From Delphinapterus leucas (taxonomy: Eukaryota; Chordata; Mammalia; Artiodactyla; Monodontidae): a stretch of 64,000 bases of DNA. The stretch is from the NCBI RefSeq assembly GCF_002288925.2, contig NW_022098026.1, forward strand, positions 26,710,302 through 26,774,301, given 5' to 3'. Shown one piece after another: positions 1 through 11,300 of the stretch (position 1 is the first letter of the stretch; each line of letters begins with the position of its first letter). Below the pieces are notes generated by a model, which was given only the letters and a program-made list of their open reading frames with translations, made no database searches and had not been told where the DNA came from. The translations under genes were made by a program, and so were the position numbers.

Positions 1-1224
1 GGGGCAACCACCCTGTCTACAACACTGTGGAAGTAGAATTCCAGTAGCTTTGCAACCATGGGGCAACTTGTAGACGTAACCATGAAAGGAGGAGAGGCCA
101 AAAGTTGAACCAGAGTGTCAAGCCCAGGTGAGAAGAAGTCTGGTGTCGCCACCCGCAGAACTGGGGGTGGCGGGGAAAGAAGCTGATCCGGGCAGAAACA
201 TATCGAGTTCTCTTTGGGGTGGGGTGTGGCTGAAATTCCAGGAAGGTTTCAAGAGGACAGTGAGAATGTGCATCCGAGCTCAGGGACAAAGCTCAGGCCT
301 GGAGGGACCAGTCTCAAAAATGCTAGGATTTGAATAATAGTCAGCACCATTGGAGTCATCGGGATTTCTGAGAGAGGAAGAGAAGTGGGCTCAAAGCAGC
401 CTTGGGGAGTGGCTGCTTACAGGGGGCAGAAGGGGCTGAGAAATTGTCAGAGCACGAGGAGCAGCAGTCGGGGCGTGGGGGGAGATTGGGAAGGGGTGAT
501 GAGAGGACAGAGCTCCGGAAAAGATGGGGAGTCAGTCAGGGCGTTGGGCAGATTCTACAGAGCAGGTAGGGATACGCAGGCTGAGAAAAAGCTGTGAGGT
601 GTGGGGCAAGGTTACCTTCAGGAGAACCATTTGTTGGGTCTGCAGGATTGTGGGCAGGGGGCATCCACATCGTGGTGGGGTAAAGGGTCAGTGGCACGAG
701 AGATCGTAAAAGCAGACTTTTCGTTCGAGAAGGAAGAGAGTTCGATTACATGCAGGGCCAGGGCGGTAGACGGGAATTTGTCCCAACATTTCCAAGCTGC
801 TCTGAAATCGTGTCGGTGGCTGTCTTTTCCCCGGCATGTTACTGTCATTTAGCATAGTGAGAGCCTTCTCTTCTTGGGCAGCTCTTGTGACTGGGTTTCA
901 ATTGATTACATTTGTACGAGGCTCCATTAGCATCTTGGGCGTGTTGATTTTTTTTTTTTTCCTTAGAGCAGGAAGAGACTTTTAGCAATCAACTAGTTTA
1001 CCCTCCTCGTTTTACATATAAGAAAAGTGAGCCCCAAGACATGTGGTGCTTTTCCCAGGTCACATGCAGAATTTCTAGTAAAGACAGAGCTGAAATCTGG
1101 GACTCCAGAGAGTGGAGTGGCTCCCATATCCCACACAGATGCCAACAGCTCTCAGCTACCCAGGGCCTTTGAGGCAGTGTGATGTATGAAAATACACAGT
1201 TGGAGTGAAACAGACTTAGATTCC

Positions 1225-1345
1225 AGTTTTATCACTTCTAGCCATGAAACCTTAACCAAGTCACTTCCTCTCAGTCTTATTAGAGTCTTTATCTATCAAC
1301 GGAGAATACTACTGTTATTAACTCCTAGTAGATATGTCAATGTGA
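1225..1345 (+). repeat. MIR fragment
   Basis: AACCAAGTCACTTCCTCTCAG followed by a TAATAC-like stretch fits the MIR core in plus orientation, though diverged. An antisense-like piece lies just before it at about 990-1130. Confidence 0.5.
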
Positions 1346-1366
1346 AATCATAGAAAATATATATAT

Positions 1367-2184
1367 TGGTCTCTGCCCCTGGTTCCTGGCACAGAGCTCC
1401 TAAAATCCTTCTAATTTCCTAAGTGATAAGAGCACTAGGGGCATATTTTGTTCTAACATTTGATCTTTGACCTCAGTTCCTACACACAGAGCTCCTAAAT
1501 GGCTTGGAATTTTCTGAGGGTAGGAGCGTATTTTGTTCTAATGAGGTGACTCTTGGTGGGCTCCTGGATGGGGGCTGGTCACCAGAAAAATATCAAGCCA
1601 TGATTAGAAGCTTAAACTTTCAGCCCCAATTCCCATCCTCCAGGAAGGGGAGAGGGCCTAGAAATTGAGTTAGTGATGGATCCTGCCTATGCAAGGAAGC
1701 CTCCGTAAATACCCCACAAGTACAGGATTCAGAGAGCTTCCAGGTTGGTGAACAGGTGGAGGTTCTGGGAGAGCGGTGCACAGTGAGAGGGCATTGATGC
1801 TCCATTCCTTGCGCCACATACCTTGCGCCTCTTCTACCTGGATGCTCATCTCTATTCTTTTATCATATCCTTTTGTAATAAACCAGTAAATGTAACTGTT
1901 TCCCTGAGTTCTGTGAGCCATTCTAGAAAATTATTGAACCCAAGATGGGGGTCATGGGAACCCTGATTTATAGCTGGTCAGTAAGAAATACAGGTGACAA
2001 CCTGGGACTTATGATTGGTATCTAAATTGGGGTTGGGGGCAGACAGTCTTGTGGGTCTGAGCCCTTAACCTGTGGGGTCTGACGTTCTCTCCGAGTAGAG
2101 TGTCAGAATAAATTAAATTATAGGACACCCAGCTGGTGTCATAGAGAATTGCTTGGTGTGGGAGAAAAAAAAAAAACACCCACA
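1367..2184 (+). mobile_element. Solo LTR, ERVL-like (possibly MER21 type)
   Basis: The segment starts TGGTCTCT and ends CCCACA, so it has the TG...CA ends of an LTR. It contains a possible poly-A signal (AATAAA near 1877), and four bases later (2189-2202) comes TGGTGTCAGAAGTG, a typical tRNA-Leu primer binding site used by ERVL elements. No partner LTR or viral gene was seen. The family name is from memory of its internal text and is uncertain. Confidence 0.6.
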
Positions 2185-2188
2185 TAGC

Positions 2189-2202
2189 TGGTGTCAGAAG
2201 TG
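2189..2202 (+). other. tRNA-Leu-type primer binding site remnant
   Basis: TGGTGTCAGAAGTG lies just inside the LTR end. It marks where an ERVL-like element would have primed reverse transcription and fixes the LTR orientation as plus. Only a few viral bases appear to remain beyond it. Confidence 0.55.
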
Positions 2203-2264
2203 CTATGAGGATGGTAGTAGTCTGAGAGTAAGGGACCAACACAGGGGTGTGTTTTTCCTTTATA

Positions 2265-2690
2265 GCTAGTCAGGACTCTTTTGCTTGCAAGTACAGAAAC
2301 TATACTCAGCTGGCTCAGACCAAAAAGGAAATTTATCAGCTCCCATAATAAAAACCCAGGAGGAGTTCTTACTTCAGGCACAGCTGGATCCAGCACTCAA
2401 ACAAATGCGTTTGGAATATCTTGCCCTCTTGGTGCCACTTTCTTCTGTGTTGGCTTTATTCTCAGGAAGGCTCTCCTATATGATGGGGAAATTGGACACC
2501 ATTGCTCTAGGCTTACATCCTATCAGCCAGCATTTCCGATGGAAGGCGAGCTTTCTCTTTCCTAATAGCTCAGCAAGCATCCTGGGACTGGCCCTCATTG
2601 GAGAATCTCAGGCCCATCTCCAAACCAGTAGCTGTGACCATAGAGCTGGAATAACCACATGGATTGACATGGGGAATGGGTAGTCAATCC
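2265..2690 (+). repeat. Unidentified old interspersed repeat, copy 1
   Basis: This stretch resembles 32640-32895 in several ordered blocks: an ACAGAAAC block, a CAGCTGGATCCAG-like block, and a GTTGGCTTTATTCTCA-like block followed by AGG and TCTTC or CTCTCC. The copies are diverged, so the family is old. I do not recognise its name. A 132-codon open frame inside it (2285-2683) is most likely chance. Confidence 0.5.
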
Positions 2691-4503
2691 CACCAAGGAA
2701 AAGCTTGATGCTAGTTCTGGAGGAAGGAGGAAGGAGGAAGGATATTTGCCAGGCCAAAGCAACAGCTGCCCACTGCGAGGCCCAGTGCATTTCTGGGTAC
2801 ACAATAGGCACTTAATTAAATTCCATTTCCCCTTCCCATTCCCTCCCCAGGCCACCCCACAACCCCTGCCTCAGTGACAGACCTCAACGTGCTGAGCGCC
2901 AGTCACACTCCTTCCTTCCTGGTCTGTGTCCTCTCCAAGGAGAACCACAGCCCTGTGTCCCTGTGCTGCCTTGCCTAACCTTGCTTGTGGTTTTCAGACC
3001 TCTCCAATAGGGCCCCATTTTCCAGGTACTGATTCTTTGCCATTTTTCTTCACTATGTTCTAGACTTTGGCTTGTTAACAGACAGAATGTCTCATCTTAT
3101 CCCACTGACTTGGTTTTCCTTTTGCTGGGACCTGCTGCTCTGCAGCCTCCCTTCCCCACTCCCTCAGGTGGTTTTTAGTGCCATTCATGGCAGGATTGCT
3201 AGATGGGCACAAAGCCTCTTGCGGCTAGAGCGGGGTGCTGGGGTGTGACATTTAGGAAGATGCCAGCTTCAGTTTTGCCATCGTGCTGTTGCCATCCTAG
3301 AAACAGGTCTATAATTGAAATGATAAAGAGACACAAAGTAGGAAGAGACTACTAATTAAAACGATTATCCTTGTCATGGTATGGGAGAATCAGTCCCACG
3401 ACATCTCAGCTTGGGAAAATTAGCAGGCTTGTTTGCTTTGGTGATGATAAGAACATTCTGTCATTGGTGGGAGCCATGCAAACAACCAAGACTGAAAAAA
3501 GGGGATTTTGGATTTTTTTTTTCCTTTTTAAAAAATCTGCCCTTTCCACATTCTTGCTAAATTTTTAGAATAAATCAAGTCTCTCCAGAATAGATAAGTC
3601 CGTGCCCAACCAACCCTCCCCCACCCCAAAAGATTCAGGGAGAAGCCTTCAGCATTATACAGTTATACTTTTTGAATTGGAAGGAACCCATTAACATCAG
3701 ACCAAGTGATGTCTGGGGGGCCGTTAACAACATCCCAGTATCCATCAATTTCCCCCAGCTTATATCCCCCCCAATAAAACCCTGCCCTAACATGCAACAT
3801 ATACCTTCAAAATGAGCCCCACCTTCCAACCCAATTGCTGCACCAAGCCCCTCCCATATAGCAGTTCTAGAGCTGCCAGTGAAGGGCCCTCATGTGCCAG
3901 GTCCTCTTGGCTGGGACTGCAGTGTCAGAACTGTCGGCCTGGAAGTGAGCACTGGGCTGGTGACCGGCCCTCCAGGGAGCAGCTCCAACATTGCTCCTGG
4001 CTTCCAGTGGGACCTAGAGTCACAGCCTTCTCCGAGGGTTGTTTCTTCCCCCAAGAGAGGAATTCTCAGCTGCACATCATTTCCATTTTTACTTGAAATA
4101 ATGGGTAGGGAAGGAAAGTGGGAATAGGGAAGGGGGCTCACCAAAGTCAGACTGGGGTGAACTGGGGATGGTGTGGAGATTCCCAGGTACAGCAGTCATG
4201 GGACTGGCCTGAGGGTCAGAGACTCCCCAGTAGGTCCTGGCTTTGTGGGTGCCCTTGTTTGTCCACTGAGCCCTAAAAGTGTGCCACTTTCACAATTTTT
4301 TCCATGCCTATGAGCCTCGTGTGCTCATCCTTACTTAATACTATAACTTATCTTCAAGTTGGTTCCTTTACACACAAGAAAACTTATGTAATATAACAGG
4401 AAAACCAGGATCATGTGCCATATTGCCAGTGACTGAGAAAATATAGCCCTAGTGGAGGCTCCAAGCCTCACATCTGTTCTTATTCTTAAAAAGGTAGATT
4501 AGT

Positions 4504-4707
4504 GGGCTTCCCTGGTGGCGCAGTGGATGAGAGTCCGCCTGCCGATTCAGGGGACATGGGCTCGTGTCCCGGTCCGGGAAGATCCCACATGCCATGGAGC
4601 AGCTGGGCCCGTGAGCCATGGCTGCTGAGCCTGCGCGTCCAGAGCCTGTGCTCCGCAACAGGAGAGGCCACAACAGTGAGAGGCCTGCATACCACAAAAA
4701 AAAAAAA
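4504..4707 (+). mobile_element. CHR-type tRNA-Glu-derived SINE with poly-A tail
   Basis: It begins GGGCTTCCCTGGTGGCGCAG (tRNA-like head with pol III A box), has a B-box-like segment near 4561, and ends in a poly-A tail. A 14-bp target duplication (AAAAAGGTAGATTA) flanks it at 4488-4501 and 4703-4716. The near-perfect duplication suggests a recent insertion. Confidence 0.92.
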
Positions 4708-5238
4708 GGTAGATTATTAAGTTTTGGATAGATGTTAAAGACATACTGTACCAAACTGGTACTTTCTCCTTGGAAAAAGTCAGAAGAATTGATAGAGGAT
4801 TAAAAAGGACATCTTTTTTTTCACGGATCCAATGTCATTAAACCGAAGGTCTCTGTGCCACTTAAAACCATGTCAGGTACCTCTGGTGGTAAGGGCCCAT
4901 TCTTGGCGACATGCTGGGATGTCCTCAAAGTAAGGCTGTTTTCTCATCTGGAAATAAGGAGGTAGGACCAGTGGCCTTCAAATGGCCCTTTCACTGCTGG
5001 AATAGAAGTACAGGTGTCCAGGGAAGTCCCCTGAATGCCATCAGATACGCATGGTGTGGAATCACCAAGCTTCTGGTGAACTTTTAGACTGCTCTGGACT
5101 CCCCTGCATAGACTCCCAACCAGCTTCAGGGCCATGAAGATGCCATCGACACTAATGAGTTAGGAAATGTTCAAACCCAACCTGCCCCACTGGATGGCAG
5201 CCCCAGCTCTGACCTCTTTTATCTTTTTATTTCCATAG

Positions 5239-5326
5239 GCAGGAGGGAAGCACTACCACCCAGCCTGTGCCAGATGTGTACGCTGCCACCAGATGTTCAC
5301 CGAAGGAGAGGAGATGTACCTCACAG
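5239..5326 (+). CDS. ABLIM3: ABLIM3 exon a: middle of LIM domain 4
   Basis: The exon starts in phase 0 after an AG at 5237-5238 and ends one base into a Gly codon before GTGAGC. It codes for residues 1-29 of the visible protein. His7 and Cys10 (H-x2-C) complete the first zinc site of LIM4, whose first two Cys lie in an upstream exon. Cys13 and Cys16 open the second zinc site. LIM fingers are protein-docking modules, so an intact ligand set suggests a functional domain. Confidence 0.95.
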
Positions 5327-8300
5327 GTGAGCAAACCTGACCCTCTGTAAGGCATTCCTATTCCCTCATGAGTAGAAAGGAGATACAGTCTCCTTCCATC
5401 TCAGTGCTGTCTGTGCTTTTGGCTTGTCCTCAGAATTGTGATTCATTTGCCCCTCTCTGGGTGGTTCAGGAAAGTTGCCGGTGTGGCTAATGTGAAGTGA
5501 CGTGTAATCTGCCTTCTGTCCCCGTGTGCCTCCACCGGCTGCTCGGCTGGCCTGCTTCCCTGGCAGTTCTCTGAGCAGACTGCCCTGGCTCTGCCAGTGG
5601 GTGGGAGGTTGAGCTGCTTGGGGCCAAGGGGTCAGAGAACAGGGGGATGTCTGAGTTACAGAGTGTCTGCACCATCACAGCCCCCATACCCCCACCTCCC
5701 TCTCCCATCCCTTCCCCCCCCCCATCTCAGAGCATCCCACCAGGCTGCTGCTTGGTCTTCCCACAGACTCTCAGGATGCACCAAAAGGAATGGGAGGGAA
5801 CCAAGAGTCTCCAAGAAGCAAATCAGAGCTGTTTTCCCTCTGCCGCTTCCCGGGGTCCAGCCCTCTGACCCCAGGATTCTTGCACCAGTCTCCAGGTGCT
5901 GCTCAGTCCTCCATCCCCTGCCCAGTCCGTCATTCCCAGGCATTACAGTGTTCTCGGCAGAGCCCTTTCGAGAGGTCTCCAGGGCCCATCCCTGCTCGCC
6001 CGTGAGATACACACACTTCAGCCTAGGATTTAAGACCCTCTCACTGAGGGCTCAAACTGCCTTGAACAAACTCAACACTTCAGCTGCCCAAGCCAACTTC
6101 CAATCATTCCTTCGTCCATTCAAATACTCTTTCTCGAGCCCCCACCAGGTGCAGGCTCTGCACCAGGGTCCACAGTGAATTCCAACCTCAACCCTACCTC
6201 CATTGCCCTGTAGTCCAGGGGGCAGGTGGACCATGGTCAGTAGTCACACAAATACCTGTCAACTGTGAGAAGCTGTACGAAGGGGAGGAGTGTGGGACTG
6301 TGAGAGCACATGACGGGGTGGGGAGGGCAGCAGGGAAGGTTCCCTGACAGTGGGCCGGGAGCTGGGGTTCAAAGGACGAGTGGGTGTTAACTGGGCAAAG
6401 AGGGGAGGGATGGGATTCGCCAACCTGAGGGCACTGAATCTGCCAGCCTCTGGGGGGGGGGTGAGGAAATGGCAAGTGTGGGAGACCGAGAGGAGCCAGT
6501 GTGTCCGGGGTGCAGCCAGAAGGTGAGAGATGAGGTGGGAGGTGGGCAGGGCTGGCCAGGCTGGACCTTGTGGCAGGGACGGTGTTCAGCCTCTCGGATG
6601 ATCTCATGGTCCTGGTGCCTCCGAGTAGATGCTCTTCACCTGCGTCCTGAACACTGTGTCCTGTGTGCCTTACTTTGGAGCGCCTACCGTTGTAGGCCCA
6701 GTTTAGGCACTGCCCACTTCAGAAACTCCCCAAATGGCCCCAGTCCCACCCACAACTCACTAGTCCCTCCTCCTGGAACCCCCTCAGCCCTTTGTTTGCA
6801 CCTGGTCCCCTCCAGCTTGCATTGAGCCGTTGGCCATCTCCCTGAGAACCTTGCTTCTGACGTTGGCCCCTCAGCCCTGGCATTGACCCACATGCGCTCA
6901 CTCTACAGGTGATCGCTGTTGGCTGAATTGCTGTACTAGCCATCCACAGCTGTTTGAATAGCCGTCTTGGGGAGGGCATTTCTTGGGGAGAAACCTTCCT
7001 CCCAGTTTCCCCACAAGGCAGATGGAAGGTCAGGGGGGCCATTACAAGGAGCATATGTTCCTATCAAGCTTGTCCTAGCCACACATGCCCATGCCAGGAG
7101 TTCCCTCAACATGTGATGAATCCCCTTTGCCTAGAGCCAGTTTCTCAACCTCAGCACTGTTGACATATGGGGCCAGATAATCTTTCCGTGTGGAGACGTC
7201 CCTGTGTACTACAGGGTGTTTGGTAGCATCCCTGGCCTCTGCCCACTAGATGCCAATAACGTACCCCTTCTCATTGCGACAACCAAAACTATCTCAGACG
7301 TTGCCACATGTCTGTCCCCCAGGAGGCAAAATCAACCTGGGTTGAGAACCACCAGCCTAGAGCTATTCAGCAGAATCTCATGCCACCTCCTAGGAATGTT
7401 AGAGCAGGGTTCCTTTGTTGGACTGAGCGAGATGACCATTTCTAAGATGCTGTGAGACTCTACAGCTACTTACTTGTATGTACAGTCATGCAGGTATTAG
7501 AGGTGAATCGATCCCAGGAGTCACTCTAGGCTGTAAAGTAACAACCCTCATTGTATAGATGGGGAAAGTGAGCCCCAGAGACACGAAGAGATTTGCATGA
7601 GAGCTCAAGGGTACAGGGGGCAAAGGGGGACATGGCCTTATGACTCCCACTCCAGGGCTCTCCCCATCTTGCCTCCTGAGACCCGAGCCCTGCCCGCTAC
7701 TCTGATCTCTGAAGGACTAGGCCTCCCCTTTTCCATGAGCACTGATCCCTCAGTGCCTGGGTCCCTGCTGCAGGACCCTATGTTATATGCTGGGAAGCCC
7801 ACATGAGTCTCAGCAAACTGCGTGGTATCTTCATGGACCCTGAGAATCTGGACTTTGCGCTTGGTCTGAAAGTTTGTTGCATGAATTCCTCACCCCCTTC
7901 TTTGATGAAGATATTTCCTAGTGTTGAAACTGCTCTCATGTTCATATCACGAGAAATCAAGGTCTTGCCCTTACTGCCTGAATTACCAATCCTAATCGCC
8001 CGTTTAGTGCTTTGAAACCTGGCTCCACTGTTTAGTAAGTTTTTGACCTTGAGTAAATCTCTTAACTCTCTAAACCCCTATTGCCTAGGCCGTAAAATGG
8101 GCTAGTAACAGTCCCTATAATATAGCAATATAGTAAGTTCCTGACACACAGAAAGCTTTTAGTTCCTTCATGTAGCAGATACCTGTTGAGCACCGCCTGT
8201 GTGCCCAGTGCTGTCCTAACAACCAGAGACGTAGCCGTGAGCAAGTCCCACAAGTTCCCTGCTCTCCTGGGGCTCACATCCTCATGTATCAGTATCTTCT

Positions 8301-11300
8301 AAGCCCTGCTTTGGACCAGAACTTCACAGAATGCTGAAAGAGTTAAGTGATGGAGTAGCTTTGTCATCATGAGAGAGAATGCACAATCAAACCTTCAGCA
8401 GAGATGCCTCCAGGACGTGGAGACATTCTTGGTGATAAAGAAGGGCCTGTCACCCCCCTCCTTAATTATCCCCATCCCTACCCCCCACCCCAACCCGGGC
8501 TTCTGGGAGAGTGGGAGTAATTGTAGGGCATTCAAGGACCTGCCTCGAGGGATGCTGAGTGATCCTGGAATGAGGGGGTCTAGGCTATCCGCTGCTAGAG
8601 TCATGCTGACTCGGGCTGTGGGCTTCTCAGGAGTGGCAGCCACCAGGGGTTTCTGCTATCACTGAGAGCTGGCCTTGTGTTTGCCTTGGACACCCTCTCC
8701 AGGCAGGGGTACCAAGACTCAAAATTATATTCCCCAGAAATGGCAAGAAAACTGTCCTTCCAGACAGCATAGGAGTGGTGAGAACCAGCCAGGAGGACAC
8801 CTGGGTCCAAGCACCAGCCCTTCTGCTAATGGGCTGTGACCTTGAGAAGTAACTTCTTTCTCTGAGGTCTCTTCCCTCACCTGTAAAATGAGGATAATTA
8901 CACCATCTTTCATTCATCCATTCCAACTGAGGGCATGTTTGTGCCAGGCGCCCAGAAATGAACGAGGCAGGGGTGCTTGCTTCTGTGGTGGAGTTTACTC
9001 TCAGCAGCGGGAGATCGACTTTAATCAAACAGAAGTGCAAACATGCAGTGACAAGCTGCGATGAACGCTGTGAAGGGGAGGTTTGGGAGTAACTGGAGTA
9101 TGTTATAAGGCTCCTCATCTAGTCTGGGAGGCCCGGAGAGGCTTTGCCGAGGAAGGGAAATTGCAAGCCAAGACCTTGACATTGAGTAGGAGGTGGGAGC
9201 GTGAGGGGGGGAGGGAAGAGTGTGGCAGCAGAGAGAACAGCAGGTGCGAAGGCCCACAGGGCAGGAAGCATTAACGCGGTGGAGAAACCGAGGCAGGCCC
9301 ACGTACCCGCTGCGCAGAGAGCAAGCGTTCTCCACAAGGGCCTCAAGAATATTAGAGGGGAGGACGAATGTGAAGATGCCAAGTGCCCCACAAAGCGACG
9401 TGCACGCAAGAGAGTGGGTTAGGAAGCCTGCAAATCTTATAAACCCTGTCTTGTCATTCCCGTGGCCAGACATACTATGTTACTGGCAACCAGCCTCAGG
9501 AGGTTCTTTGGTCAGTTTGTTTGTGTTTTAATTGCTATGTAATGGCTTTCTGATGGGCTCTAATTGGGAGAAGTCTGACATCTGTCTGGATAAGAATTTC
9601 CGGGGCCCCAGGAGACAGGAGCAAGTTTTCTTTTATTTGTTTCAAGTTCTCTTGTGCAGTCTTTTAACTGTTTTTGTAAAGTTGCCAGATTTCTAATCTG
9701 TTTGTTGTCCAAACCCTTCATTTGGGCTTCACCAGGAAATTAGGTCACTGATTTTATGCAGCAAAATATTAACCAAAGTGCTGCAGGTTAAGGGCAAAAC
9801 TTATACAAATATCACCAAGGTTACAGTTGCTGGATCTGTGGGAGTTTTTCTAAACCCAAAATGTGGTTTGTGTGATAGATTTTGCTCTTGTTCTAAATGT
9901 GCCTGTACCCGGGAAAAAGGAAAGGTAGGCTCTTTTCTCTCCTTCTGTCTACACTAAATGCACTCCTATTCTGCGGACCTGAGACAGAGAGTAACACTGG
10001 AAACATAGGATTTAAGCTGTATGTTTTCAAATAAGTCTCTGCTCTCATTTGTATATTTAATTAAAACCTACCAGGCAGGAAATTATTTATGAGATCCTAG
10101 GACAAACCTTGCTGCTAAGGAAAAGTATTATAACAAATTGTAGGTCCTAATAATAATAATAATAAATGCCACCAGCTGATATATGCTGAGCATTTACTAT
10201 GTGCCAAGCACTTTACTTTTAAATGCAGTATCTCATTTTATCCTCACAACCCTGTGAACTAAAAGCCATTCATAGACAGGTTATATCCCTGAGCCAAGGT
10301 TAACTGGCTCGTCTTGCTTGGTTTGTTAAAGGCATTTTTTTTCCATTTATTATCAGGATTCTTCGCCTGTGGTTCATAATTGCCCTTCTGAATTTGATGA
10401 ATCCCCCTGGCATTGCTTGCCAGATTTTGCATATGGTGTGTTTCTCTAAGGATAGGGTCTGTAGCTTTTATCAACTTTTCAGAGCTGTCCATGGCCCAAA
10501 ATAAAGTGAAAAGCTTTAGTTCTGGGTTAATGCAAATCCAAAACAGAGCCCTGAAAGCTTCTTTGATAATTACACCAAAGCCTTCTCTTGTATAACTGAC
10601 TCTATTTCAGACCATATATTTTTTTTCTTCAGTTTAGATGATATAAGGTCCTGGTACCAGGAGGTGTGTCTTTCTGGCTCAGCTGGAGAAGCCATTGGTA
10701 TTTAGCTGAGGCCTCATTTCCCTCTGACAAGTACCTCATAAGAGATGCCCTGAGTTGATAGATGTTCAAGAGAGGTGCCGCCCATCATTATGGACTGTGG
10801 ACACCAGCCCTCAGTCATCATCTCCACATCTCGTCAAACCACACTTTAAAAGGCACTAACGTAATATTGGTTGCTATAATTTAGTAGCTTAACATTGTTA
10901 TTTTAAATTGGATCTCTCTACTGACTGCTTAGGTTGTAGGAGTTATGCTTAAAAACTTTAAATCTTCTGTTTCCCCAATCCTGCTACATAATTTTAGACT
11001 CTTCAAACGTAGCCTGTTAACTGAACTAAATTGACATTTCCTCAAGTCTGAGTCTTCGAAGCATATTTCATTTTAAACAGAGTGCATTTTAATTTTCGAT
11101 GAGCTGCAAATTTGTTTTAGATTTTTAGGGTTACCAAACATCTTGAATCATACAGAAAATATTACAGCATAGTAGCTTAAGGTTTGTATGTAGATAGTCC
11201 GTTTCCAACTTGCTCCTCACACCACAAACTCAAGACAGCGTGGCGATTTTCTCACCGGTTACGTGTCACATCTACTTCACCAGCCAGTTTGTTCATGTTG

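Larger units (their letters stand above)
1..5238 (+). other. ABLIM3: ABLIM3 intron, 3' part (upstream of first visible exon)
   Basis: No LIM-coding exon was recognised here. The stretch holds weak MIR-like pieces (about 990-1345), an ERVL-like LTR (1367-2184), an unidentified old interspersed repeat (about 2265-2690), a GGAA-rich purine run near 2725-2745 and one young SINE (4504-4707). The rest looks like ordinary unique intron. It ends in the acceptor AG at 5237-5238, behind a T-rich tract. Confidence 0.75.

Noticed and set aside
2285..2683. A 132-codon open frame
   Set aside because: It lies in an old interspersed repeat that recurs at 32640 without the frame.
1..5238. Earlier ABLIM3 LIM exons in the first 5 kb
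   Set aside because: I searched by eye for the Cys-x2-Cys text that should precede exon a and found none. The exons are likely upstream of the window.
5597..6178. A 193-codon open frame in intron a-b
   Set aside because: Low-complexity Pro/Ser composition, no domain, no splice or start context. It looks like chance in C-rich sequence.
9697..9954. A Cys-rich 86-codon frame with a donor-like AAAG|GTAGGC, possibly a missed exon
   Set aside because: Joining it after exon a in phase 1 reads GGT TAA, an immediate stop. There is no in-frame ATG and the acceptor tract is poor.
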